A stretch of 12,625 nt of DNA, from assembly GCA_030450335.1 (NCBI GenBank), contig JAKDIS010000077.1, positions 1 through 12,625 on the forward strand, in the 5' to 3' direction. The DNA comes from Corynebacterium sp. Its GTDB lineage: Bacteria; Actinomycetota; Actinomycetes; Mycobacteriales; Mycobacteriaceae. The notes beneath the pieces are model-generated. The model made no database searches, had not been told where the DNA came from, and saw nothing but the letters and a program-made list of their open reading frames with translations. Of the stretch, positions 1 through 6,005 are shown piece after piece (within the stretch, counting starts at the first letter, position 1; every line of letters begins with the position of its first letter). Made by a program: the position numbers and the translations under genes.

Positions 1-62
1 TCAGGGGATAGAGCACCGCTCTCCTAAAGCGGGTGTCGGCAGTTCGAATCTGCCCTGGGGCA
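1..62 (+). tRNA. tRNA-Arg (anticodon CCT), 5' end cut by window
   Basis: The 3' three-quarters of a tRNA are present. The anticodon stem CCGCT (16-20) pairs with AGCGG (28-32) around the seven-base loop CTCCTAA, which places anticodon CCT at 23-25; this reads the arginine codon AGG. The T arm is GGCAG-TTCGAAT-CTGCC (38-54). The 3' acceptor strand CTGGGGC (55-61) is followed by discriminator A at 62. No CCA is encoded, as is common in actinobacteria. The 5' acceptor strand and part of the D arm lie outside the window. All visible stems are fully paired, so the gene looks functional. Confidence 0.95.
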
Positions 63-67
63 CGGTC

Positions 68-103
68 ACACAAGCCGTCGGTCGACAAGACCGGCGGCTT
101 GTT
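68..103 (+). terminator. hairpin terminator after tRNA-Arg
   Basis: ACAAGCCG (68-75) pairs perfectly with CGGCTTGT (93-100). The stem continues inward through TCGGTC with GACCGG (one T-G wobble), giving about 14 bp around the loop GACAA. The stem runs into a short T tract (98-102, interrupted by G). It starts only 5 bases after the tRNA, as expected for an intrinsic terminator. Confidence 0.8.
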
Positions 104-194
104 TCGTGCATCGGGCACCATCCCCGGGAGGCACACTCCACGGGTAGGATCGCGAACGTAAGATCCTTAACTTCGAGAGTCCGGGAGGTAGCCC

Positions 195-1136
195 ATGCCA
201 CATGACCGCATCGACGTACACCAGCACATCATCCCGCCCCGGTGGCGGGAGGCGTTGGAGAGCACCGGGACGACCTCCGGGGGATGGCCCACGCCGGACT
301 GGAGCCCGGCGTCCGCCGTCGACATGATGGACAGGCAGGGCATCGCGACCGGAGTCCTCTCGGTCACCTCCCCCGGCACTTCCTTCGAAGGTATCGACGA
401 CCCGCGGGGCCTGGCCCGCGCCGTCAACGACTTCGGCGCGGAACTGGCGAAGGACCGGCCGGACCGCTTCGGCACCTTCGCCTCGCTCCCGCTGCCCGAC
501 GCCGACGGGGCCGTCGAGGAGGCCGTGTACGCGTTGGACGTCCTGGGGTCGGACGGCGTCGTCCTGATGTCCAACGCCGGCGGGAAGTACCTGGGCGACC
601 CGGACTACGAGCAGCTGTGGCAGGAACTGGACGCACGCGGCGCAGTGGTGTTCATCCACCCGGCACAACCACCGATGCCGCTGCTGGACGGCACCCCGGC
701 CCCCATGGCCGACTACGTCTTCGACACGACCAGGACGGCGTTGAACATGGTGTTGGCCGGAGTGATGAACCGGTACACGGACATGAGGGTGATCCTTGCC
801 CACGGCGGCGGATTCCTACCGTACGCCGCCTACCGTTTCGCCTCACTCACCGCGACGACGGTCGATACCGGATGTACCGAGGACAGCGTCCTGACCGCGA
901 TGAGACGCTTCTACTTCGACACTGCCCTGGCCTCCAGCCCGAGTTCGCTCCCCAGCCTCCTCGAGTTCGCCGCCCCCGGACACGTCCTCTACGGCAGCGA
1001 CTGGCCCTTCGCCAACGAGAAGGCGGGAACCTACTTCAACTCCTTCCTCGAGACCTACGACGGATTCACCACCGGCCAGCAGCACGAGGTGAACCGCGGC
1101 GCGGCCGAGGTGTTGTTCCCCCGTCTGGTTCCCTGA
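195..1136 (+). CDS. ACMSD-type amidohydrolase family protein (313 aa)
   Basis: This is a metal-dependent hydrolase or decarboxylase of the amidohydrolase-2 family, whose members include aminocarboxymuconate-semialdehyde, 6-methylsalicylate and gamma-resorcylate decarboxylases. The metal-binding pattern is visible: HxH at His9/His11 (DVHQH), His155 in FIHPAQ, His203 in LAHGGG and Asp269 in YGSDWP, the expected order for a TIM-barrel enzyme. The length fits the family and there is no signal peptide, so it should be cytoplasmic. The ATG at 195 has a strong ribosome binding site, GGGAGGT at 183-189, five bases away. A TAGGAT at 145-150 could be a -10 element, with no clear -35. The gene stands alone after the tRNA terminator and converges on the leftward block. 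The substrate cannot be read from sequence; non-oxidative decarboxylation of a small aromatic acid, or hydrolysis of a related compound, are both plausible. Confidence 0.88.
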   Translation: MPHDRIDVHQHIIPPRWREALESTGTTSGGWPTPDWSPASAVDMMDRQGIATGVLSVTSPGTSFEGIDDPRGLARAVNDFGAELAKDRPDRFGTFASLPLPDADGAVEEAVYALDVLGSDGVVLMSNAGGKYLGDPDYEQLWQELDARGAVVFIHPAQPPMPLLDGTPAPMADYVFDTTRTALNMVLAGVMNRYTDMRVILAHGGGFLPYAAYRFASLTATTVDTGCTEDSVLTAMRRFYFDTALASSPSSLPSLLEFAAPGHVLYGSDWPFANEKAGTYFNSFLETYDGFTTGQQHEVNRGAAEVLFPRLVP

Positions 1137-1140
1137 CTTC

Positions 1141-1168
1141 GGCCGGGGTCTGCCTACACTTCCCGGCC
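1141..1168. terminator. possible convergent (bidirectional) terminator hairpin
   Basis: GGCCGGG (1141-1147) is perfectly complementary to CCCGGCC (1162-1168) across a 14-base loop. It sits where the amidohydrolase gene (ends 1136) and the leftward unknown gene (ends 1154) converge, and its right arm lies in the last codons of the latter. There is no T tract on either side, so it may be a weak or Rho-assisted terminator, or chance pairing in GC-rich DNA. Confidence 0.35.
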
Positions 1169-1558
1169 CTCCCACAACAGCGTGTGCCCCGACCACGGGA
1201 TCGCGTCGGGTGTCACCTCGAACAGCTCGCCCGCCTGAAGCTGGCGCTCCTCCTCGCGTGCGTGCGGGCAGATGATGTCCACGACCGCCTCAGCCACCTG
1301 CTGCGCCTCGGAATCCGCGAAGCCGGTGGCATCCACGGGGCTGTCGGCACCCGAACCGATCGTCCGTATCCGCCGCTGCCCCACCGGCTGTCCGGGGTGC
1401 TCGATGGTCCACTGCTCCACCAGGGAAGCGGTGTCCTCTTCGTCCCCGTCGGTGAAGACCACCCCGACATCACGCCCCAGGCGTCGCTCCAGCTCGGTGA
1501 TCACCTCCTGCTCCACCTCGGGCAGGATCAGCATGGTCACCAGTTCTGTGCGGCTCAT
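1154..1558 (-). CDS. uncharacterised small protein (134 aa) coupled to MMPL gene
   Basis: I do not recognise this family. The protein is soluble, acidic and without membrane segments. Its N-terminal part (from MSRTEL) is predicted helical and rich in Glu and Val; a central part has FTDGDEEDT followed by a strand-like WTIEHPG, and there is one Cys-Pro-His near residue 98. Third codon positions are strongly G/C, including the part that overlaps the MMPL frame, so it is a real gene. ATG at 1558 is chosen; GTG at 1564 is an alternative two codons upstream. No strong ribosome binding site is visible at the usual distance from either, so translation may depend on coupling to the MMPL gene in front. 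It is the last gene of the leftward block. An accessory role for the transporter is only a guess from position. Confidence 0.72.
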   Translation of the reverse strand: MSRTELVTMLILPEVEQEVITELERRLGRDVGVVFTDGDEEDTASLVEQWTIEHPGQPVGQRRIRTIGSGADSPVDATGFADSEAQQVAEAVVDIICPHAREEERQLQAGELFEVTPDAIPWSGHTLLWEGREV

Positions 1559-3665
1559 GTCCACGCACCCTACCGGTTCTCCCCGGCCACCAGATCCGAT
1601 CGCCGAGAATGTGCGTCAACGCCGGTACCAGGAACGAGCGCACCAGGAAGGTGTCGATCAGCACGCCCAGGGAGATGATGATCGCCAGCTGCACCAGGAA
1701 CTGGATCGGGATGACCAGCAGCGCGGCAAAGGTCGCGGCCAGCACGATGCCCGCACTCGTGATCACCCCGCCGGTGCTGACCAGCCCGCGGCTGACCCCC
1801 TCGGCAGTGCCGTGGACCATGGACTCCTCGCGGACACGCGTCATGAGGAAGATGTTGTAGTCGATCGCCAACGCCACCAGGAACACGAACGCGTACAGCG
1901 GCACCGACGGATCAGACCCGCTGAACCCGACCAGCGAGAAGATCACCGCCCCCACGCCCAGCGCCGTACCGAAGCTCAGCACCGTGGTGGCCAGCAGCAC
2001 CAGAGGTGCGACCACCGCGCGCAGCAGCAGCGCGAGCATCACCGTGATCACCAGCAGCACGATCGGGATGATCAGCGTACGGTCGGCGACGGAGGTCTCC
2101 TTGGTGTCCAGCTCGGTGGCGGTCGTCCCGCCGACCATCGCTCCTAAGTCCCCGACCTCCGCGCGGATCTCGCGCACGGTGTCCTCCGCCGCATCGGAGT
2201 ACGGGGAGTCGGCGAGCGTGACCTCGAGCAGGATGTCTCCGTCGACCTCGGTGCGTCCTTCCGGGGAGTCAGCGCCGGTGGCGTCCACCGACGCCACACC
2301 GTTCAGCGCGGCCACCGCCGACTCCACCTCGTCCTGGTTCCCGGCGGGTGTGAGCACGTACGTCGGCGCCCCGGAACCGGCCGGGAAGTGCTCGTCGAGG
2401 ACGTCCTGTCCGTCGCGCGCGTCACTCTGCCCGATCACGTAGTCGCTGGTGGGCACGCCGTCGGCGTCCAGGGCGAACAGGCCGGCGCACCCGGCCACCA
2501 GGACGACGCCGACGCCGGCGGCGATGCGTCGCGGGTGGCGTCCGACGACCTCCGCCACGCGTGGCCACAGCCCACCGCCGGACGCTGCGGCGTCCTGTGC
2601 GTCCTGTGCGTCGTGCGGCACGCGCGGCCAGAAGACCCGGCGCCCCAGCAGCGCCAGCACCGCCGGCAGGAACGTCAACGAGGTGAGGAACGCCGCGGCG
2701 ATGCCCACCGCCGCCACCGGACCGAGCCCTGCGTTGGACGCCAGGTCGGACAGCAGCAGGCACAGCAGCCCCGCGCTCACCGTCGCCGCCGAGGCGAGCA
2801 CCGGCTGCCACGTGCCGCGCAATGCCGCCACCGTCGCCGACCAGGCGTCCGGGTGACGTCCCAGTTCCTCGCGGTAACGTGCGGTGTACAGCAGCCCGTA
2901 GTCCGTGGCCGCGCCGATGACCAGGATGAACAGGATCCCCTGGATCTGGCCGTTGATCATCACCACCCCGGAGCGCGCCAGGGCCACGTTGACCAGCACC
3001 GCGGCGCACAGGGCCACCATCGAACTCAGCAGGACGATGAACGGCAGGAACGGCGAGCGGTACACCAGCACCAGGATCACCAGGACCGCGGCGACGGCGA
3101 CGAGCAGGAGCAGGCCGTCGATGCCGGCGAAGGCCTCCGAGAGGTCCGCACTGAACCCGGCGGGGCCGGTGATGCGGGCGTCCAGGGTGTCCGGGAGAGC
3201 TTCGTTTAGGGCTGAGTTCAGGGCGTCGACCGCGTCCGCCGGGGCCACGCCCTCCGGCGGCAGGACGATGAGCTGCACCGCCTCACCGTCCTCCGAGGGG
3301 ATCGGCGGGCTGGCCTCGGTGCCGGTGCCCTCACCCAGCCCGTCGACAGCGGCGATGAGCCGGTCGGGCAGATCAGCGAGGCCGGCCACGGTCGCGGGGT
3401 CCAGGGAGGTGTCGTCCTGACCGGTGAGCACCACGATCGCCGGGGCGGCCCCGGAGTCCTGGAAGTCCGCCAGCCGCTCGCCGACCTGCGTGGACTCGGC
3501 GGATTCGGGCAGGAAGGACGACTGGTCGTTGGTGGCGACCTCGCTGATCTCCCCGAACTTCGGGCCGCCGACGGCCGCGACCGCGAGCCACAGCAGGATC
3601 AGCAGGGCCGGGAGCAGTCGTCGCAGCAGGGTGGTCGGTGCGGTCGCTGTAGTTGCTGCGTGCAC
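1470..3665 (-). CDS. MMPL/RND-family membrane transporter (731 aa as read), probable frameshifted C-terminus
   Basis: The protein has the two-fold RND architecture of MMPL (YdfJ/ActII-3-like) exporters: TM1 near residues 17-33, a first extracytoplasmic domain, a TM cluster around 180-345, a second extracytoplasmic domain, and a TM cluster around 530-690. Each half carries the family motif at the end of a helix: DYGLLYTARYREE near 258 and DYNIFLMTRVREE near 617. Such proteins export lipids or lipophilic compounds using the proton gradient; the substrate here is unknown. Start choice: GTG at 3665, preceded by CGAGGAG at 7-8 bases; TTG (3719) and GTG (3704) further upstream lack this. The final ~33 codons after WWPG have poor G/C third positions and overlap the next gene by 89 bases. 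One extra G in the GGGG run at 1581-1584 would restore ...WWPGENR and a TAG stop at 1570-1572 (698 aa). A DAQDAQDA tract sits in the central cytoplasmic linker. Confidence 0.9.
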   Translation of the reverse strand: MHAATTATAPTTLLRRLLPALLILLWLAVAAVGGPKFGEISEVATNDQSSFLPESAESTQVGERLADFQDSGAAPAIVVLTGQDDTSLDPATVAGLADLPDRLIAAVDGLGEGTGTEASPPIPSEDGEAVQLIVLPPEGVAPADAVDALNSALNEALPDTLDARITGPAGFSADLSEAFAGIDGLLLLVAVAAVLVILVLVYRSPFLPFIVLLSSMVALCAAVLVNVALARSGVVMINGQIQGILFILVIGAATDYGLLYTARYREELGRHPDAWSATVAALRGTWQPVLASAATVSAGLLCLLLSDLASNAGLGPVAAVGIAAAFLTSLTFLPAVLALLGRRVFWPRVPHDAQDAQDAAASGGGLWPRVAEVVGRHPRRIAAGVGVVLVAGCAGLFALDADGVPTSDYVIGQSDARDGQDVLDEHFPAGSGAPTYVLTPAGNQDEVESAVAALNGVASVDATGADSPEGRTEVDGDILLEVTLADSPYSDAAEDTVREIRAEVGDLGAMVGGTTATELDTKETSVADRTLIIPIVLLVITVMLALLLRAVVAPLVLLATTVLSFGTALGVGAVIFSLVGFSGSDPSVPLYAFVFLVALAIDYNIFLMTRVREESMVHGTAEGVSRGLVSTGGVITSAGIVLAATFAALLVIPIQFLVQLAIIISLGVLIDTFLVRSFLVPALTHILGDRIWWPGRTGRVRGHEPHRTGDHADPARGGAGGDHRAGATPGA
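2590..2616 (-). repeat. 9-bp tandem repeat in MMPL linker
   Basis: Plus-strand units GCGTCCTGT (2590-2598), GCGTCCTGT (2599-2607) and GCGTCGTGC (2608-2616, diverged) encode Asp-Ala-Gln repeats in the hydrophilic linker between the two halves of the transporter. The spacing is in frame, so copy-number change would not break the gene. Confidence 0.7.
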
Positions 3666-3731
3666 GGTGGCGTCTCCTCGGGCGTCGTCGCCACGGGAGC
3701 CCACGGCGTTGAGACCCAAGAGTGCCAGAAA

Positions 3732-3768
3732 CCGGCACCCAGAATTCGGTGCCTAATCCATGTGCCGG
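3732..3768 (-). terminator. possible terminator / multi-arm hairpin between FMN reductase and MMPL genes
   Basis: CCGGCAC (3732-3738) is perfectly complementary to GTGCCGG (3762-3768). A competing inner hairpin pairs GGCACC (3734-3739) with GGTGCC (3748-3753), and GTGCC at 3722-3726 can also pair with 3734-3738. Read leftward, the long stem is followed by TTTCT. It starts four bases after the FMN reductase stop, so it probably ends the LLM/FMN reductase transcript or attenuates read-through into the MMPL gene. The T tract is short. Confidence 0.4.
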
Positions 3769-3771
3769 AGG

Positions 3772-4446
3772 TCAGGAACCCGAGTGCGCCTTCAGCAGGG
3801 CCTCGAAGCCGCCGATACCGCCGGTGTCGGCGTCGCCAGAGGCGTCGTCAGATGCGGGGGCGGGGGCGGCGGTTCCACCCACCAGCCCGGTACCCAACTC
3901 TGCGGCCAGCTCGCGCCCGGCGCGGGCGATGCGCTCCTGCAGGTCACCGTCCTCCCCGTCGGACCCGGCCTCGCCGAACTCGCCGGTGGCGACGAAAACA
4001 CCGGTCGGCAGGACCGTGGCCTGCAGGAACGACAGCAGCGGGCGCATGGCGTAGTCCAGCACCATCGAGTGCCGGGGCGTGCCGGCGGTGGCGACGAGGC
4101 TGACCGGAACTCCCCGCAGCGCGTGCTTCTCCAGGGTGTCGAAGAACATCTTGAACAGTCCGGCGTAGCTGCCCTGGAAGACCGGCGTGGCGGCGATCAG
4201 CGCGTCGGCACTGGAGACGAGCGCACGGGCACGGTCCAGCTCGGGGGTGGGGATCATGGTGGTCATGAACGTGGCCAGGTCGCCGGCCAGCGAGCGCAGG
4301 TCCACGATCTCGACGGCTGCGCCAGCACCCACCGCGGCGTCCGCCACACGCACGGCGATGTCGCTGGTGCTCGACGGGTTGCTCAGCCCCGCGTTGACGA
4401 CGACCAGCGTCCGGTCGTTGCCCGGACCGTTCTGCAGGTTGCTCAC
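3772..4446 (-). CDS. NADPH-dependent FMN reductase, LLM partner (CE1759-like, 224 aa)
   Basis: This is a flavodoxin-fold reductase that supplies reduced FMN to a flavin monooxygenase. The N-terminal strand TLVVVNAGL leads into the FMN phosphate loop NPSSTS (residues 23-28). A second flavin-contact segment follows, ATPVFQGSYAGLFKMFFDTL near 86-105, as in NADPH-dependent FMN reductases. The C-terminal tail (about 193-213) is Ala/Asp/Gly-rich and probably disordered. It starts at GTG 4446, overlapping the monooxygenase stop as GTGA (4 bases), with AAGGAGAGG eight bases upstream, so translation should be coupled. The arrangement matches the family described as the LLM-partnered FMN reductase of Corynebacterium efficiens CE1759. 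I am confident of the fold and the pairing, less so of the exact subfamily. Confidence 0.88.
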   Translation of the reverse strand: MSNLQNGPGNDRTLVVVNAGLSNPSSTSDIAVRVADAAVGAGAAVEIVDLRSLAGDLATFMTTMIPTPELDRARALVSSADALIAATPVFQGSYAGLFKMFFDTLEKHALRGVPVSLVATAGTPRHSMVLDYAMRPLLSFLQATVLPTGVFVATGEFGEAGSDGEDGDLQERIARAGRELAAELGTGLVGGTAAPAPASDDASGDADTGGIGGFEALLKAHSGS

Positions 4447-5570
4447 TTCGTGCTCCTCTCCTTCACGGGGTCAACGTCGTGGAAGGGGTCGTCCATTCCC
4501 GCGGCCACGAGGGAGGCGTGGGACGGCGGCCCGGAGGGCACGTGCGCGGGGCGCCTGGCCTCGAGCTCACGGCGCAGCACCGGGACGACCTCGGTGCCGA
4601 GGATCTCGATCTGCTCCATCACGACCTCCTTCGGCAGTCCGGCGTGGTCGACGAGGAACATCTGGCGCTGGTAGTCGCCCACGGCGTCGGCGTAGCCGAG
4701 GTAACGCTCGATGACCTGGTCGACCGTGCCCACGGTCAGCGGGGTCATGCGGGTGAAGTCCTCCATGCTGGGGCCGTGGCCGTAGACCGGCGCGTTGTCG
4801 AAGTAGGGCCGGAAGAAGTCCTTGGCCTTCTGCTCGGTGTCGCCGATGAAGACCTGCCCGCCCAGGCCCACGATCGCCTGGTCGGCCGAGCCGTGGCCGT
4901 AGTGCTCGAAGCGTTCACGGTAGGTGTTCACCATCTGTGCGGTGTGCTCGATGTTCCAGAAGATGTGGTTGTGGAAGAAGCCGTCGCCGTAGTACGCGGC
5001 CTGCTCGGCGATCTCCGGGGAGCGGATCGAGCCGTGCCAGACGAACGGCGGGACGTCGTCCAGCGGACGCGGCGTGGCGGTGAAGTTCTGCAGCGGCGTG
5101 CGGAACTCGCCCTTCCAGGAGACGTCCTGCTCACGCCACAGTCGGCGCAGCAGGTGGTAGTTCTCCACGGCCAGCGGGATGCCCCGGCGGATGTCCTTGC
5201 CGAACCAGGGGTACACCGGGCCGGTGTTGCCGCGGCCCATCATCAGGTCGATGCGTCCGCCGGTGAGGTGCTGGGCGTAGGCGTAGTCCTCCGCCAGACG
5301 GACCGGGTCGTTGGTGGTGATCAGGGTGGTGGCGGTGGAGAACCGGATGTTCTCGGTCACCGCGGCGAGGTGGGCCATGAGGATCGGCGGGTTCGCCGGG
5401 GCGACGAAGGGCGGGTTGTGGTGCTCGCCGGTGGCGAAGACGTCGAGGCCGACCTCCTCGGCCTTCTTCGCGTACTCGACGGTGTCGGCGATGCGCTCGT
5501 GTTCGCTGGGGGTGCGTCCGGTGGTGGGGTCCGTTGTGACGTCACCGATGGTGAAGATTCCGAAGTCCAT
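4443..5570 (-). CDS. LLM-class flavin-dependent monooxygenase (CE1758-like, 375 aa)
   Basis: This is a bacterial luciferase-like (LLM) TIM-barrel enzyme that uses reduced FMN and O2. Typical features are the N-terminus MDFGIFTIGD, the ATGEHHN segment near residue 50, TATTLITTNDPVRLAEDYA near 83-101, GRIDLMMGRGN near 110, and FVWHGSIRSPE near 175. It sits directly before its flavin reductase, the two-component arrangement of the CE1758/CE1759 families. ATG 5570 is preferred because it gives the conserved family start; an in-frame ATG at 5606 would add 12 residues encoded inside a 44-bp dyad. No good Shine-Dalgarno stands before 5570, so a leaderless or nearly leaderless message is likely. The substrate is unknown: the family includes enzymes acting on alkanes, sulfonates, chelators and aldehydes, and nothing here points to one. 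Confidence 0.9.
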   Translation of the reverse strand: MDFGIFTIGDVTTDPTTGRTPSEHERIADTVEYAKKAEEVGLDVFATGEHHNPPFVAPANPPILMAHLAAVTENIRFSTATTLITTNDPVRLAEDYAYAQHLTGGRIDLMMGRGNTGPVYPWFGKDIRRGIPLAVENYHLLRRLWREQDVSWKGEFRTPLQNFTATPRPLDDVPPFVWHGSIRSPEIAEQAAYYGDGFFHNHIFWNIEHTAQMVNTYRERFEHYGHGSADQAIVGLGGQVFIGDTEQKAKDFFRPYFDNAPVYGHGPSMEDFTRMTPLTVGTVDQVIERYLGYADAVGDYQRQMFLVDHAGLPKEVVMEQIEILGTEVVPVLRRELEARRPAHVPSGPPSHASLVAAGMDDPFHDVDPVKERSTK

Positions 5571-5578
5571 GTCCCCAT

Positions 5579-5622
5579 GATCCACCCAAAGTAGATGACA
5601 TGTCAACTACTTTGGGTGGATC
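5579..5622. promoter_or_regulatory. 44-bp dyad, probable operator/promoter of LLM gene
   Basis: The arms GATCCACCCAAAGTAG (5579-5594) and CTACTTTGGGTGGATC (5607-5622) are perfect reverse complements. Between them, flanked by one mismatched A on each side, is a second palindrome, TGACATGTCA (5596-5605), so the whole 44 bp is symmetric except for one base pair position. On the minus strand it contains TTGACA (5601-5606, -35-like) and TACTTT (5588-5593, -10-like, TANNNT). It begins eight bases before the LLM start codon and contains the YjbR stop codon. A palindrome around a TTGACA box is typical of MarR/TetR-type operators (inference). The outer arms could also form a 16-bp RNA hairpin ending the yjbR transcript, but no T tract follows. 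Confidence 0.7.
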
Positions 5623-6005
5623 CCCGGTTTCCCGAAGGTCTCCGGGTCGATCGGCCAGCGCTTCCGCGGCAGGTTGTTGGCAACCACCAGACGGTAGGAC
5701 TCGGTCACCAGCTCGCGCACCAGATCCTCTTCTAACCCCTCACCGTTCCCCGGTTTCAGGGTGATCCAGTGCCGCTTGTTCATGTGGTAGCCCGGCGTGA
5801 TCAGCCGGTACTGCTCCCGCAACGCCGTCGACTCCACCGGGTCGGACTTCAGGATCACGATCGGCTCACCGGTGACCTCCGTGAGCAGCATGAAGACCTT
5901 GCCGTGCACCTTGTGCACCTCCCAGTCCGGCCCGAAGGGCGCGGTCGGACGCGCCCCCGGCAGCTCCTCCGCGCGCTCACGCGCGACCTCCTGCGGCTCA
6001 CGCAT
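5607..6005 (-). CDS. MmcQ/YjbR family protein (132 aa)
   Basis: The protein has the YjbR-like (CyaY-fold) pattern: WEVHKVHGKVFMLL, IVILKSDP, then PGYHMNKRHWITL near residue 80, and a C-terminal helix with ESYRLVV. Members are annotated as possible DNA-binding proteins, but biochemical function is poorly known. ATG 6005 overlaps the end of the ATPase gene by 8 bases and is preceded by a strong AAGGAGG (spacing six), so it is translated with it. Its stop TAG (5607-5609) lies in the right arm of the 44-bp dyad. The length is normal for the family. Confidence 0.85.
   Translation of the reverse strand: MREPQEVARERAEELPGARPTAPFGPDWEVHKVHGKVFMLLTEVTGEPIVILKSDPVESTALREQYRLITPGYHMNKRHWITLKPGNGEGLEEDLVRELVTESYRLVVANNLPRKRWPIDPETFGKPGIHPK

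Noticed and set aside
1..194. tRNA 3' end as an integration (att) site for a genomic island
   Set aside because: I saw no repeated copy of the tRNA 3' end in the window and no integrase or phage gene. The next genes look like ordinary chromosome.
66..803. 245-codon open frame on the - strand
   Set aside because: It is antisense to the amidohydrolase and runs into the tRNA terminator; no ribosome binding site or domain.
242..1678. 478-codon open frame on the + strand
   Set aside because: It overlaps the amidohydrolase in another frame and runs across the convergent junction; Arg/Pro-rich translation with no recognisable domain.
3666..3719. Upstream extension of the MMPL gene to TTG 3719
   Set aside because: The internal GTG at 3665 has a well-spaced GAGGAG, and the protein then begins with the short tail before TM1 that is usual for the family.
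4479..5594. 371-codon open frame on the + strand
   Set aside because: It is antisense to the LLM monooxygenase; Val/Gly/Arg-rich translation without motifs.
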